Below, piece after piece: positions 24,265 through 36,095 of a stretch of DNA of 64,000 nucleotides. This DNA comes from Acanthochlamys bracteata (taxonomy: Eukaryota; Streptophyta; Magnoliopsida; Pandanales; Velloziaceae). How positions within the stretch are numbered: the stretch's first letter is position 1; each line of letters starts with the position of its first letter. The stretch lies in contig CM034128.1 in NCBI GenBank assembly GCA_019914995.1, positions 8,744,501 through 8,808,500 of the forward strand, given 5' to 3'. The notes beneath the pieces were generated by a model. It saw nothing but the letters and a program-made list of their open reading frames with translations. It searched no databases and had not been told where the DNA came from. Position numbers and translations under genes: made by a program.

Positions 24265-24561
24265 GCCGTGTTTTAAATGCCCGTATTAACTCTACTTTTT
24301 TCTGTCAAATTTTGAGTTCCGAACAGTTCATACGTTTCAATTATACAAAAAATTCAGAACTCTACTTTCATACGTAACTTTAGTTTCAACTTTTTTATTT
24401 GCATACATTTTAATATAATTATATCTTTCAATTTTCAATATATTTTTAAAAATTATTGAAACATAAGCACTGAAGTTTATTTCTATTTTATTTTTCAAAA
24501 AATTTTACTTTATACTTTTCATTTTTACGAAATTCAGTTACTGACATTTGAAATATGCACT
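24265..24561. repeat. AT-rich MITE-like element, family B copy
   Basis: The left end CCGTGTTTTAAATGCCCGTA and right end ACTGACATTTGAAATATGCA are an imperfect inverted pair. The interior runs in opposite orientation to the copies at 16.1 and 50.3 kb (ATCTTTCAATTTTCAATATA, TTTATTTTTCAAAAAATTTT). Confidence 0.55.
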
Positions 24562-25090
24562 AAGTTAGACAAGCCAGCTAGAGGGGGTAATCTAAATTTT
24601 ACGATTACTACTAGGTTAACTGGCAAAAAAAAATTAATCCGTATGCATTTTGAAGAACCCCAACAAATATAGATAAAGTTTGTGAAAAAAAGTAAATATA
24701 AAAAATTATTAGAAAGTAAAATTTGAAGTATGAGAAAGTCAATTTCCCAGTGAAGTAAATATGATCGTTAATTTAGTATTAGGTGAAGAGTCTCACTCCA
24801 CTTTATTCTCTCTAACAAACAGGAGACTTGAGCTTTAATAAAAAACTTAATCACAAACTACGTACAGAAACGCAAAATTGATCAAACCCTTACGACATTT
24901 CACCAACTACACCTTCCTAAGAGCGACCAAAAGAAAGAAGAAAAAAAAAACATTAACAGAATATCAGTGAAGTGGACGCGAAGTAATGCATCTCGTTACC
25001 CTTCATTTTCACTAACATCAATCACTTCGTACATTCATTCATTAATAATCCAAAAAAATTTTCGAATAAATCCCTTCACCAAGACACCTG

Positions 25091-25100
25091 CTATATATAT
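25091..25100 (+). promoter_or_regulatory. TATA box of the WEB-family gene
   Basis: CTATATATAT about 120 bases upstream of the ATG at 25218, followed by a C/T-rich initiator-like stretch (GTTCTTCTTCTTT). Spacing fits a leader of about 90 bases. Confidence 0.55.
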
Positions 25101-25217
25101 GATATAGTGTTCTTCTTCTTTAAAGCACACTCAACTCAACAACAGCTTTAGTTGGTTGTAAGTGTTCAACAAGAAGATACAGAGAGATTGCGCCTAGCTA
25201 GCTATAGGTGAAACAAC

Positions 25218-26335
25218 ATGGAGAGTACTGAAGATCGAGGTGGTGGAGGTGGAGTTATTGTGAAAGGGAGTAGGGCAGAGATTGATACTAAAGCGCCGTT
25301 CCGTTCGGTGAAGGAAGCCGTAATGTTGTTCGGAGAAAAAGTTTTAGTCGGAGAGATTTATGCTCACAAGCTCCATGAGGTACATATACATGTAGATCTC
25401 ACGTACATAATTAAACTCATGCATTGCATTATTTTGCTAATATTTGATCGATCTTTGTTGAACAATAAAAGATGAGATTAATTAATATTGCTCTGATCAA
25501 ATTTAGCTAGCTGCTGCGCACCTTAAGGTATATAGATTGCTTGTTATGCAGGTCAGGTTATTCGTAGCTTGCACTTGGGTGCATGCTTAATTGAGCTATA
25601 ACTATAAAGTGCAGATAACATAAACGTACACGCTGTAAAGTATATGATTATAGAATCATATATCTGAAACATTATTAATCAATATTAATTCATGATATGA
25701 TCGAAGATGAAAATGCATGTGTTATATATGTTTAATTGATTTCTTCGATGATATGTTGTTAGATGAGAGAAGCAGCAGCAAGTAGAGAACGACAGAAAAA
25801 CAACAACAGCTTCTCGAGAATGGGTTCCATTGCTGCAGAGCTTGAAGAAACAAAAATGAACTTGGAAAAAGCACACCAAGAGAACGAAGAGTTGGCGAAA
25901 TGCCTCAACTCACTACAATCAGAACTTGCAAGAACAAAAAAAGAACTGAAGCAGATCAAAGCAAGCAGAGACCATCATCATCAGCTGGAAATCAGAAGAT
26001 CATCGTCAACAATTGATTTAGAAATCGAAGACCTGAAGTTTGTTGAAAATGCGCGAAAAGTTGAAATCGAGAAACCGATAAATACATCAATAACTAGGAA
26101 TAATGAACTAGTAGTAGATCAAAATGAGTTTCCGAAGAAGATCAGGTGCGTGACATTTGCAAACCCTCCTGCAGTGACAAAAGTTATAAATAGGAATGAG
26201 GCTTATGTGCTAGAAAGGCAATTTTCGCAACAAGGAAGCAGGGAGTCTGCGGCGAAGAAGAAGAAGAACAAGCAAATGATTCCTTTGATAGCAGGGATTT
26301 TCTCCAAAAAAAAGAATTACGAAGAATTTGCGTAG
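25218..26335 (+). CDS. WEB-family (WEB1/PMI2-related) coiled-coil protein
   Basis: Two exons, 25218-25379 and 25763-26335; 735 nt, 244 aa, phase 0 junction. Residues 1-54 have the family start: [20 protein letters not shown] followed by [14 protein letters not shown]. Residues about 80-125 form a coiled coil ([38 protein letters not shown]). The C-terminus is basic with VTFANPP and the ending [17 protein letters not shown], as in small WEB proteins. WEB1 and PMI2 act in light-driven chloroplast movement by tuning cytoplasmic actin; this small member lacks their long central coiled coil, so its role may differ. A TATA box lies at 25091. Confidence 0.85.
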
Positions 26336-27040
26336 CCAGCTAGTTAACTTTAACGTTAATTGTTTTATTAAGCGTTTCTACATGATATATGTGTTCAATA
26401 TCAGTACTGCTTGAATAATTTGAGAGGAAATAAGCTCTCAATTTTGTTTTGTTTTTCTTTTTCTTTTTCTTATAAATGTTATTAGTTTTCGGATTGGTCC
26501 CTGCTTGAAATTGCGAAAAAGATTCTTTAATTGTGTAATTGGTATTATGCATGAAGGTGTTGTGTAGAATTCTTATACGAGTAATGAGATCTGATTACAG
26601 ACTACTAGAAGCCATCCAACCAAAAGAATATTGTTCTGCCCAGCATTGCCTACCATGATATACATTTGAAGTACGTAAAGATGTTGAAGTTAAAAGGTTT
26701 TGTATCAACGGAAGCTGTAGTTCATTCACTCACTCTGTTTTTTTGGGTTGAGAAATTATAGAAACTCAGTTATCTTCTAACCCCAAAAGAAAAAAGATTA
26801 AGAAAAGTTATAGGTATTTTGATGCAATTAAAATCCTTTTGGGACTTATGTCGCAAAACCGATTTAAATTTCACAATGCATAGAAAACAAATAATTCAAT
26901 CGCTGTTGTTAATTATAACTCCCCACACTTTTCTAGTTTTCTTTTCCCGCGGTCGCAAAATTTCTGTTTCTTCCTTTTTTGTTTTTTAACCTCTCAGAAA
27001 ATCCTAAATCTTCTCCGGTAATCGTCGATCTCGAACGGGG
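26336..27040. other. 3' UTR of the WEB-family gene and spacer
   Basis: Probable 3' UTR to about 26600, then an upstream region for the TRM6-like locus. I see no gene or clear repeat. Confidence 0.5.
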
Positions 27041-29338
27041 ATGGCGGCGGAGCTGATCAACAATTCGTCGAAATCAAACACGCAGCCGATGAATTCTCGT
27101 GTAACGTGGGAGGGCTGCGGCGTTCTTGTAGATATCAATGGTGGTGACCGCCTCTCCCTCAAAGCGTTATTTCCAATTCAATTTAATGTGAACTAAAAGT
27201 TGATAATTTTTCTTTATTGTTGTTTAAATTTAAATTTTCTGTTGGTTATGTAGGGCTTTGAAGCTCGTGAACAAAAAGTGTGCGCTGAAGCCGTTGATTG
27301 GGTGACCCTTTTGGATCGTTGTTTCGTGTAGAGAGTGGGCCACAAGGTTCTTATTTAGTTAGGTGTCACCCTTCATCTTTGCCGGAGGCCAATGTTGGCG
27401 ATGGTTAGTGCTTTTTATAGGAAATTTAGTTTGATCAATTTGATTTGGGATACGATCATGTTGAATTCTGGCATATTTGAATCTAGTGGTCGCACGAAGA
27501 TTGTTACTTTGCTAAAGTATAAGCTTGAGCTACTATAAACTCACAGATGCATAAGTAATGAATCATCTTTAAAATTCTTTTTATGTTTAGAAATATGCAG
27601 ATATCACGAATAATTAATCTCAGGTTCTACCATCTATTCTAATTTGATGATTGTCTTCATGATTAAAACTGTTTTTGCCCTATATTGAATATAGCATCTA
27701 ATCTCCAAGAACGACCTGGGTGTGAAACGAAGGAAGAAAGCAAAGACAACAGAGGGCTAATTGACAACAATACAGCCCAAGCTTTTAAGTGTTTTTGAAA
27801 ATATGCAGATTTTGGTAATATCACTTTTGCTGGCATAATTTTTGACGAGCTCTTTGGTGTCTCTTGCAGAGATGGAGTGACAGGTTACGAAATCATAGAG
27901 GCCCTTATACCAATAGCTCCACGTTTGAAAAGAATACGGTATTTCGCAAGTGAGTTTCATTGCCACTTTTTGAATGAAGATACTTATCTGTCTGGTTTAC
28001 TAATGGATGGGTACTGTTTAGGAAAATACAAACCCAAGAAACAGAAAAAGTATGCCCTAAAGTTCTCTTAAGGCACCCTTTTACTCGAAGGTAACTTTCA
28101 GTTTTTGTTTGTACTCTTTTTCTGCATAACCTTTTGTGTTAACTTCTATGTGTCTTTGAGTACAGATTGTTATTAAACACATTGCACTTTTTATTATTTG
28201 CTCCAAAGTCCAATGTTGAAAGCATTCTTCAGCAACTGCTTCCACTTCTAACATATTCTGCACAGTTTGTAGTATGTAACCAATATCTTCAGGTGATTGG
28301 TTAATCCTGCTCCTGCTGCTTAGTTGTTCTTTCTAGGTATCTCATGATGGTGTGATAATTGTCCCCTTCGATAAGATTAGGAGAAAGTAGATATTCTGTT
28401 ATGTAGTGAAGTTGGCATAATTCTGTAGTAATTTCTGTTTACTTTGAACGTCACAGCCTAATTTGCATTCTTTTGGGCTAATGACTATGCAGCCTCTTGC
28501 AACATTCATGCATAAATTACGAGCTTTGAAGATGGCCATAGGATTGCAACTAACGAGCCTTGGCTTCAAGATTATCAGGTAAGGCATTGATTATACAACT
28601 TTACATGAAAATTTATCTCTATTAGTTGCTCCATTTGGTTTGATAGACTGATCCCTGTAAGTTCCTTTTATGAGTAACCCTGTCAGATGTACTTGGAAGT
28701 ATTTTCTATGAGCTAGCCTTAATAACTCGTGTAAAGGTCTAATTGAGTATTGTGTTACTTCATTTGTAGGAACCATATAGATAAAAGGTTACTTCTTTTG
28801 AGTCCAAGTTTATAAAGTTTCAAGTCCAAACTTGCAAAGTCTTTATACATTTGATGGAATAATTGTGAAAAAGAAGTTCCTTCGGCTCTGTTTCTTAAGA
28901 TCTAGTAAGGAAGGAGAAGGTCCTCTATCAGGATCTCCTTATTATTATTATTGGTATGAAATAGCTTCATAGTATAGAACCATCTCATGCAGCAGAAATA
29001 TCGATGGCTGCCTGAAATATGTATTTCTGCAAAGAAGTATGATGAATTTTAAGTGTTTATCTCGGTCTACTTTGTTTAGCAGCATGCTTGTTTGTAACTG
29101 ATGTCGAGTTTTCATCTTAGAAAATATCAAATTGAAATAACATGATATAGTCCTTGCTTAACATCTAGGAAAAGGAGAACGACTTAATTTCAGAGTATGG
29201 TTCCTTATATCAAAATTGTCGACTGTGCAGGTGCTTCCATCCCGTACTCATCCGCATATTCAAGTGAGTGCATTTGGTGGATATGTTTTAAGTGGAACTC
29301 GGATATTTAACACAGAAACTTGCAAGAGAGATGAATGA
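27041..29338 (+). pseudogene. tRNA (m1A58) methyltransferase subunit TRM6 pseudogene
   Basis: TRM6 (Gcd10) is the tRNA-binding partner of TRM61. Recognisable pieces lie in order: start MAAELINN...RVTWEGCGVLVDINGGDRL (27041), VNKKCALKPLIG (27270-27302), FGSLFRVESGPQGSYLVRC (27311 on, after a frameshift), DGVTGYEIIEALI then NSSTFEKNTVFRK (27874-27951), KPKKQKKYA and KVLLRHPFTR (28032-28089), TNEPWLQDYQ (28543-28578) and VLPSRTHPHIQ...AFGGYVLSGTR (29231-29310). Single-base shifts occur near 27305, 27910 and 28055; the first creates a TGA in frame. The central Rossmann-fold exons are missing between about 28090 and 28540. Introns persist, so this is a decayed gene or segmental duplicate, not a retrocopy. 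Confidence 0.8.
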
Positions 29339-29904
29339 ATTTGGATCAGTTCTTCACATTGCTATTCTGAAAACATCATATCCAGGAGCAAAGTTTTGTC
29401 GAATAACAGCAGGACCATCAAATCAGACACCGTTCTCATCGGTGTATTGCAGAAGTGGAAAGGTCTCCTCATATTGTTATCTCCACATAAAACACATCAA
29501 GGTATTTCTTCATCCACGATAAGGTGCGGTCGCCCTGATTGTTATCCAAGTATAGTTTCTTAAGCTTGGTTATGTTGTTGTATACCAGCTCCGCCTGTTA
29601 AAAGCATTTGTTTTGCTAGGTTGACAAAAAATTTTATTGGTCTAGCATGTATAGTAACACTTTCATTGTACTTTATTTAATATAGTAATAAGAAACAACT
29701 ATTACTGCATCCTTATTTTTGGTTCAGAAGTAAATCTTTCTTAAATGAAGTTAGTAATAATACGCAAGGAAATCTCAGATATTATTTCTTATATAGCCGA
29801 ATGTTATTAGGTTACATGGGCATCAATTTTGCTACATACGTTTGACATCAAGTCTACAAAATATGTTAGTTGCAGATATTACAAAAAATAAGACTAAACC
29901 TACT
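29339..29904. other. Spacer between the TRM6 pseudogene and the GH9 gene
   Basis: It probably includes the 3' UTR of the minus-strand endoglucanase. An open frame at 29292-29522 overlaps the pseudogene tail and matches nothing I recognise. Confidence 0.45.
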
Positions 29905-31903
29905 TTAATTGAAAGACAGAGGGACAGAGGAGATGGTGGTGAGACCAGAGAGGAGTCCGACGAGCAATGCACTATTGTAAGTAGTAGGTTCACCCTGCAT
30001 AGAGTTGTTACGGGAATCGATGTAGCTGTCGTTCTTGAACGGCCCGCCGACAAGTGCACCCATTGCTATGTTGGGATTGGCTTCTGGTGATTGTAGCCAT
30101 TGGAAACCTTTGCAACCAGTCTTGGCATTAGCGGGGATTGAAGCACCACGGTGGTGCACTTGCTGAGGGTAGCTGGTACCGTATCCAATGAGGTAGCTCA
30201 GGTTCATGGCATTTGCCCCTAGTATATAGTCAGCCTGAGACATGGCGAACTGTCGGAGATCTTTAGGAGTGAAGTTGCTGCTATCGCAGGAGAAGGATGG
30301 CGTCTGAGAAGTCAGCATGTAGTCACTATACAAAACGGCAAGAAATGCAGCGCCAACTGGGTGCATCAAAGAGTTCCACTCACTCACCCAGATCAATCCA
30401 CCTACATGATATCCATCCAACACGTTACCATTATGTGTTGGACTCTTTCATTTCACGAGTTAGCTTGCACTAACAACCAAAAAAAATCGAAAATTTTTAC
30501 CGTCTGTTCTGCTCGATGTTGAAGTCGGTGAGTCCAGTAGAAGAGTGCACATTACAGCTTCGGCAGTTTTCCTATACAGTTGTAGCTCCTTACTATCTTC
30601 CTTCTTCTGATCAAACATGTTGACCCTAGACAATAGTACCTGAATTTTCAATGAAGAAAAGAACACCAAATTAGATTTTGATTCACTTTAAGGAAAAACG
30701 TAGCTTGAAACCCTGGTTAGTCCAGATACCTGAGTTCCGGGATGTTTGTTGTCCCAGCTAAACCAAGAAGGATTCCCCCAGTTGGCGAAAGTCGCACCGT
30801 TGTCTCCAGTAACATATCCAAGATATGAATCATCTCCGCTGGCATGATACAACCAGCTAGCTGCCCAAAGGAGTTCGTCAATGTAAGCAGTAGAGTTGTA
30901 GTACTTTTGAATTTTCGGATATCCGGTAGTGTAAGATCCTCTGTTGTTATCTGCAAAGGAGAATAGATCTTCAGCGTGCTTAAGGAGTACTTCTGAGTAG
31001 TTGGGATCTTTAGTTTTGAACACGAGAGAAGCTGCGGCCATTGCAGCTGCTGTTTCTGCTGCAACGTCCGAGCCTGGAGTCTTCTCATCGATCTTTAGCA
31101 ATGGGCGCTTATCTGTCATTGTCTCCGGTCGTTCCCAGCATGCATGATCAACTTCGGGATCACCTACCTTGCAAAAGCTCGGTGAAAATATGAGGAACCA
31201 CAACGTTAAGTATTTAGAATCAAATCTCAACTCCGCATTCTGAATCAATGAGAAATCTCACCTGGATGTATAGGACATTTTTGGAAGGATGAGCATTTAT
31301 CAAGTAATCAGTGATCCATTTCAAAGCATCATGCGCAGGGTCAAGCTGCTTCACTTTCTCCATTTGATCACCGTACTCGAGGATTGCCCACGAGAGCACC
31401 GTTGCCGTGAAGGCCATCGGAAATCCAAATTTAATGTGGTCTCCGGCGTCGTACATCCCTTTTGACAAGTCCAGCCCTGCTTCTTTGCCATCGTCCAATG
31501 CTGAATCTCCTCTCCATGCGATTTTGTTGCCCACCAGTTTACCAGCTGCAAGAATTAGCGGTTGCGTCAATGCAGGACATATTGAGTGGATTTTGCTTAA
31601 TGCATATAACGCCTTCCAACACACTCTAAAGCGTATAAGGTTTAAAAACAAAAAATTATAATTTTCAAATAAAATCAAAAGCAATTCTATGGTTGAGTGT
31701 TTTTATATACATTTCTGTACTTGGAAGAACCGGAGGGAGATTTCGAGTGCGTTCGCATACTTTGCGTCAATGGCTCCGGGAGGGCCAGGTACAGGAGAAG
31801 TGGCCAAAGTTTGAGGCTTCTTCTTGACGGTGACTGCAGCGATAGCGATGGCGGCTGCTACGACGGTCAGGAACAAGAAACAACAGCAGCACGTCTTCAC
31901 CAT
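29905..31903 (-). CDS. GH9 endo-beta-1,4-glucanase (class B type)
   Basis: Five exons: 31903-31711, 31545-31262, 31167-30730, 30639-30501, 30401-29905; 1551 nt, 516 aa, phases consistent. It cleaves beta-1,4-glucans in the cell wall. Residues 5-26 (CCCCFLFLTVVAAAIAIAAV) are hydrophobic: either a signal peptide or an anchor. The GH9 domain runs about 47-510 with no carbohydrate-binding tail and no long cytosolic N-terminus, so it is neither class C nor a typical KORRIGAN. Catalytic features: YDAGDH with Asp97 and Asp100, HHRGAS with His434/435, and the Asp480...Glu489 pair, Glu489 being the expected proton donor. The first donor is unusual (AAAT|GTATAT) but is the only one that restores the family sequence QKSGKL. 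Residues after the last catalytic Glu (TYNSALLVG) differ slightly from the usual TYINAPLVG. Confidence 0.92.
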
Positions 31904-32130
31904 TGTTGTTGTTGTATCATGATGAATTAATCAAGACTCAGAATATTGGAGATATTGATTGGAATTAGTTTCTTTTCTTGGTTGGATGCATTGGAGGATG
32001 GAGAACAGTTTGCGGGCGTATTTCCCGGGCGCGGGAAAAGTTGGAATTCTTTATTTCATGTGTGATTGTTTCTAACAGTGCACGAAGAGATCTGTGGCAA
32101 ATATGAGCTGAGCGTTTATTCTTAGCTTAT

Positions 32131-32362
32131 GCGTTTGGCACTACTTATCAAAAGCAACTTTTCAATTTTTTTTTATTTCATGTTTTTAAATATATATTTT
32201 ATAAGTATTTAAAAAATTAATTAAAAAATTTAGATAGTGTAGAAAATTTTTATTATATATTTTTATTATTTTTTTAAAAGTAAAAAAATAAAGCTTGTTT
32301 TTCAAAAAAGATAAAAATATTCTCTATTTCAGAAAAACTCTATTTAATAAGCATTACCAAAA
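32131..32362. repeat. AT-rich MITE-like element, family A copy
   Basis: Left end GCGTTTGGCACTACTTATCA, right end TAATAAGCATTACCAAAAGC; imperfect inverted pair around an A/T interior with the family blocks (AAAAATTTAGATAGTGTAGA, TATATTTTTATTATTTTTTT, CTATTTCAGAAAAACTCTAT). Confidence 0.6.
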
Positions 32363-33526
32363 GCCCGTTGGCTGGCCCGCGGGGGTGGCGGAGAATTTAG
32401 AAAACGTTTAGTAGTGCTTATTAAGTAAAAAATTTTAAAATAAATTTTAAATTTTAGAATAAGTTTAAATTTTTATCTAAAAAATAATAATATATTTATA
32501 ACTTTATGATTTATAATATTTTGTGTTTTTAAATTTTAAAAAACTATTCATTAAATATGATAAAAATTTCTAAAATATATAAAATATTAATTTGAAATAA
32601 TAAATATTTGAAATTAATGCCATACATTCTTTTACAAATGCTAATACAAACGGGCCATACAAGCCCCGCTCTGCTCTGCCTAGTTATTATATTTTATTAA
32701 ATCACATCAGATTGACTCTATTTTAAAAAGATTTAAATTTATTTTATTTATTATTTTTTTTAGTAAATAAATAATAAACTTGTTTTTAATTATTTGTTGG
32801 ATATGAAAGTAATAAATAAAAACAAGAGTAACAAAGAGCAAAATAATATAAAGTAAAAGTGATATACTTTTATTTTATTTGGATATATTAAATAAAAATA
32901 ATTAAGAATAAAGAGTTATTTTTCTTTAATGGAAGAGTAAAGTGAAGATAAATAAATAATTATTTATTAAAAAATTTGTAATATTTTATTAGGTTCTAAA
33001 CAGTTTGAAACTTTATATTAGGAATACTCTAGTGAAAAAGAAGATATTAATTTTGAATAATTTATTAATTAAAATAGTTGGTTGGTTATAGAAAAACTGA
33101 ACAAAATTATTTAATATAATCATAACTATATACATATACTCAAAAAGACAAGAAAAAATATTTCAGCTCTAAATTATTTTTAATTTTGATTACACACCAC
33201 CTTGGAGTAACAGTTTATTTTTCATATAAAAATAATAAAAAAATATTTTGTATTACTCTCAGAGTTGTCAAATAAAAATAAAAAATAATTAATTTTTTAC
33301 TCTCTGTTATTCTTATTTATTTCTAATTCAAACAAACATCAAAATATAGTAAATAATAATATTATAATTTATTAATATTATATCCGGTCCACGGCCGAGC
33401 TGGCCGTCTGTAGAATTAAAACTATAGCACTGTCAGCCTAAACAGACTTGGACCAATTACCATTTTTGGGCTGCCCAGACAATATGTAGACTTTTAACCG
33501 GGCCACAGTTAGAGGCTGTTTGGGGC

Positions 33527-33776
33527 TGCGTTTGAAAAACTACTTATTAATTTTTTTCAACTTTTTTTTATTATATTTTTTAATATATATTTTTAGAATA
33601 TATAAAAAATTTATTTAAAAATTTAGAAAGTGTAAAAAAATTCTACAGAATAAGATCTTTTTATTACATATTTTTATTATTTTTTTAGAAATAAAAACAA
33701 TAAAACTTATTTTCAAAAAAAATAAAAATATTTTTTATTTTAGAAAAGCTTCATTTTATAAGAATTCTCAAACGTC
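33527..33776. repeat. AT-rich MITE-like element, family A copy
   Basis: Left end CTGCGTTTGAAAAACTACTT, right end TTATAAGAATTCTCAAACGT, with the family interior blocks in the same order as the 32.1-kb copy. Confidence 0.6.
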
Positions 33777-35082
33777 TCCTTAATCTGTTTAGCCCGTCTC
33801 ATTGTTTTATCTCTAGAAGAAAGAAGTAGCCGGTAACGAGCAAGACAAAATAGTGATTTCGGAGATAATTAAAAGTGTTTAAAATAAAAGAAATTTCTTA
33901 ATAGAATTTTATTTGAGAAATTAGTTTAGTAATTTGATTCTTTATAAATAACAATAAATATTATTCAATGGAATTTTTATATATACAAGTTTTTATATTT
34001 TAATTTAGAAAATATAAATATTATAAAATTTTAACTAAAAATAATATAAAATTTTGATAAATAATAATAAATACCGTCGAACGTCACCTTGACATCCTTG
34101 GAAGAAACAAGAAAAGGACTTTTCAATGCGTTCATCTTACCGAAATGCTGTTTGAAATTACTTTGTATCTATTTTCGTTCTATTTTTTATTTCATATTTT
34201 AATAACTTTTATAATATAAAATTTTTTTAATTTTTAAAATTTTGGTAAATAATTTCTTTTACCTGAATTTTAGGCATCTTCTCTTCAAATCAAACACGAT
34301 ATCAATGTGACCATAAACGAACGAAACTTTAAGGTTGTAGAGATCAAATAGAAGAAACTGTCTTTCTTGAGACAGGAGAAACTTCAACTGCTTCGTCTGA
34401 AAAGGAACTAGAACAAAACGTCTTTGTCTTTGTCATCGCTATCTGATTGAGTTAAAATTTTATTAATATATTTTTAACTCATAATTTTTTATATCCAACG
34501 GTGGAGATTATTTTTGAAATTTTGTATCAACAAAATCGGATTGACGTGCGCCAATGTGCCCCTAAAAATTGATGTGCTCATTTTCCCACCATACATATCT
34601 AACGGTAGAAATTGAATTTGAAGCATTATAAATAGGATGGTGCCCCATAATGCCCCTAAAGGAGGGGACTATGCAGAAGTTAATAACATTCCAAGAAGGT
34701 TACGCTACATAAATAATTATATGCTTCCATTCTACAGTAAAATTTGAGATATAAATGTGTGCCTTCCATATTTATGTAGTGCTACATTAAACTAATCCAG
34801 TTCCTGACATATGTCGACAGCTAAAGTTACCACAAAATTCTGAAGAATAATAAAGGATGTCTACACCCAAAGATCATGTAATTTGAATAGGAAGGAATCT
34901 CATGTATATAAGGACATAGGAGGTAATAATGTCTAGGGATTCTAGATTAGAAAAGCGAACAACTGTCCTCGCCAAATATAAGTAAAAGCTCATTGAAATG
35001 GAAAACAACAGGCTTAAAACTCCAAGGGATGGAAACTTCCTAGGAAATTTCGGTAAGAATTGCACCTTAATAGAGCAGAAAA

Positions 35083-35490
35083 CATAGCTAAACACCCAAA
35101 AACTCATTCTCTCCAATCACAAATTGGTTATTAAGACAATGCAGCAAAATTACATTCTCATTTGCAACTACAATCTCATTGACTAATAGGAAGTTGGTGA
35201 AGAACACTATACTCAAAAGAAAACTCACCTGAAACATCAAGTTATAAGGCATAAAAAGATTGCTGAAAAAGAAAAACGACAAGCTAAACACCAAAATCAA
35301 TACAGAATCCACCGACTATCAAGGAGGCAACATAGCTAAACACCAGAAAACACAATTTTCCAACCGCAAGTTAATTATAAGATAATGCAAAACAGTAATA
35401 TTCTCATTTAAAGCAATTACAATCTCGTACGCCAAGAAAACTGTCAAGTTGAAGAACACCATATGCAACAGAAAACTCGCCTGAATAGCA
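35083..35490 (-). repeat. Tandem duplication of an intron 5' segment
   Basis: A stretch of about 150 bp occurs twice, at about 35083-35235 and 35330-35485, 247 bp apart. Both begin CATAGCTAAACACC on the plus strand and end at a donor-like site on the minus strand. The proximal copy reads CAG|GCGAGTTTTC, the distal copy CAG|GTGAGTTTTC. The copies are clearly diverged. Confidence 0.65.
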
Positions 35491-36095
35491 TCAGCAAGGC
35501 TCTTCCTCCTCCCGCCCAACCCAAAATCAGTCAAACCAATGAGACCGTTTGACCCCCACTCACCTGACCGCTGCCGTGAAAGATTATGCTGCTGGTTCAA
35601 ATCATCGAATTCCTTCTGCAATGAGGCACCAGGCTGAAGCGAGAACAGTGAACGATCATCACCATCACTACCGCTTTCATCCCACCTTCTCCGATCACCG
35701 ATCCCTCCAAACGCATGAAATCTTTGAGCCGCTCGCCAATCTTCTTTCGAAATCATCGGCGGAGGCAATCTAGGGTTCGGATGCTCGTTCGAGTAGAAAT
35801 AAGAAAGATAAGCAGGGTGCGAACGGATCTCTTCTTCAGACGTTCCCGTTACAGGGTTGTCGTCAAACAATCGACCGATCGCGGCCCGAGAACCTTCGAC
35901 GGTTGGCGGAGCGCTACCGCTGCGATAGATATTGAGCTCTCTCTCAAACTCTAGTGCGGCGGCGACACGTGGCACTTTCTGATGCGGCTCCCGCAGCACA
36001 GCATCAAGTTCTCTCTCAAAATCATCGAAATTTGCACCACCGTTCATCCCCGTCGTAGCTTCCGGCGACATCTCCACCGAAGTCCCGGTAACCAT
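35481..36095 (-). pseudogene. 5' fragment of a Pumilio (PUF) RNA-binding protein gene
   Basis: The open exon encodes 205 aa from MVTGTSVEMSPE. Residues 54-110 carry the plant Pumilio N-terminal signature: ELNIYRSGSAPPTVEGSRAA, GRLFDDN, SHPAYLSYFYSNEHPNPRLP and PPMISKEDW, and the exon ends RRKSLADAIQ. Plant Pumilio proteins bind mRNA 3' UTRs through eight C-terminal PUF repeats. None of those repeats is present in the 3.6 kb before the next gene (GH9, same strand). The exon ends at a GC donor (CAG|GCGAGT) where GT is expected. Reading into the following duplicated segment gives only short unrelated tails. I call it a truncated copy; a gene with an abnormally long intron is ruled out by the neighbour. 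Confidence 0.65.

Larger units (their letters stand above)
23822..25217. other. Spacer with repeat copy; promoter of the WEB-family gene
   Basis: 3' UTR of the lysine-rich gene, then a family B repeat at 24265-24561, then the upstream region of the 25.2-kb gene with a TATA box at 25091-25100. An open frame at 23929-24138 has no domain and lies in the presumed 3' UTR. Confidence 0.5.
31904..35480. other. Long AT-rich spacer with repeats
   Basis: Upstream region of the GH9 gene, then family A repeats at 32131-32362 and 33527-33776, with a diverged relative at about 32400-32610. About 32700-33370 is nearly pure A/T. 34480-34680 carries paired motifs (TATCCAACGGTGGAGA and TATCTAACGGTAGAAA; two stretches reading TGCCCCTAAA) that look like transposon debris. 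35083-35490 holds a duplicated intron segment of the Pumilio fragment. I find no Pumilio repeat coding sequence here. Confidence 0.5.

Noticed and set aside
29292-29522. 76-codon plus-strand frame downstream of the TRM6 pseudogene
   Set aside because: It starts within the pseudogene tail in another frame and shows no domain.
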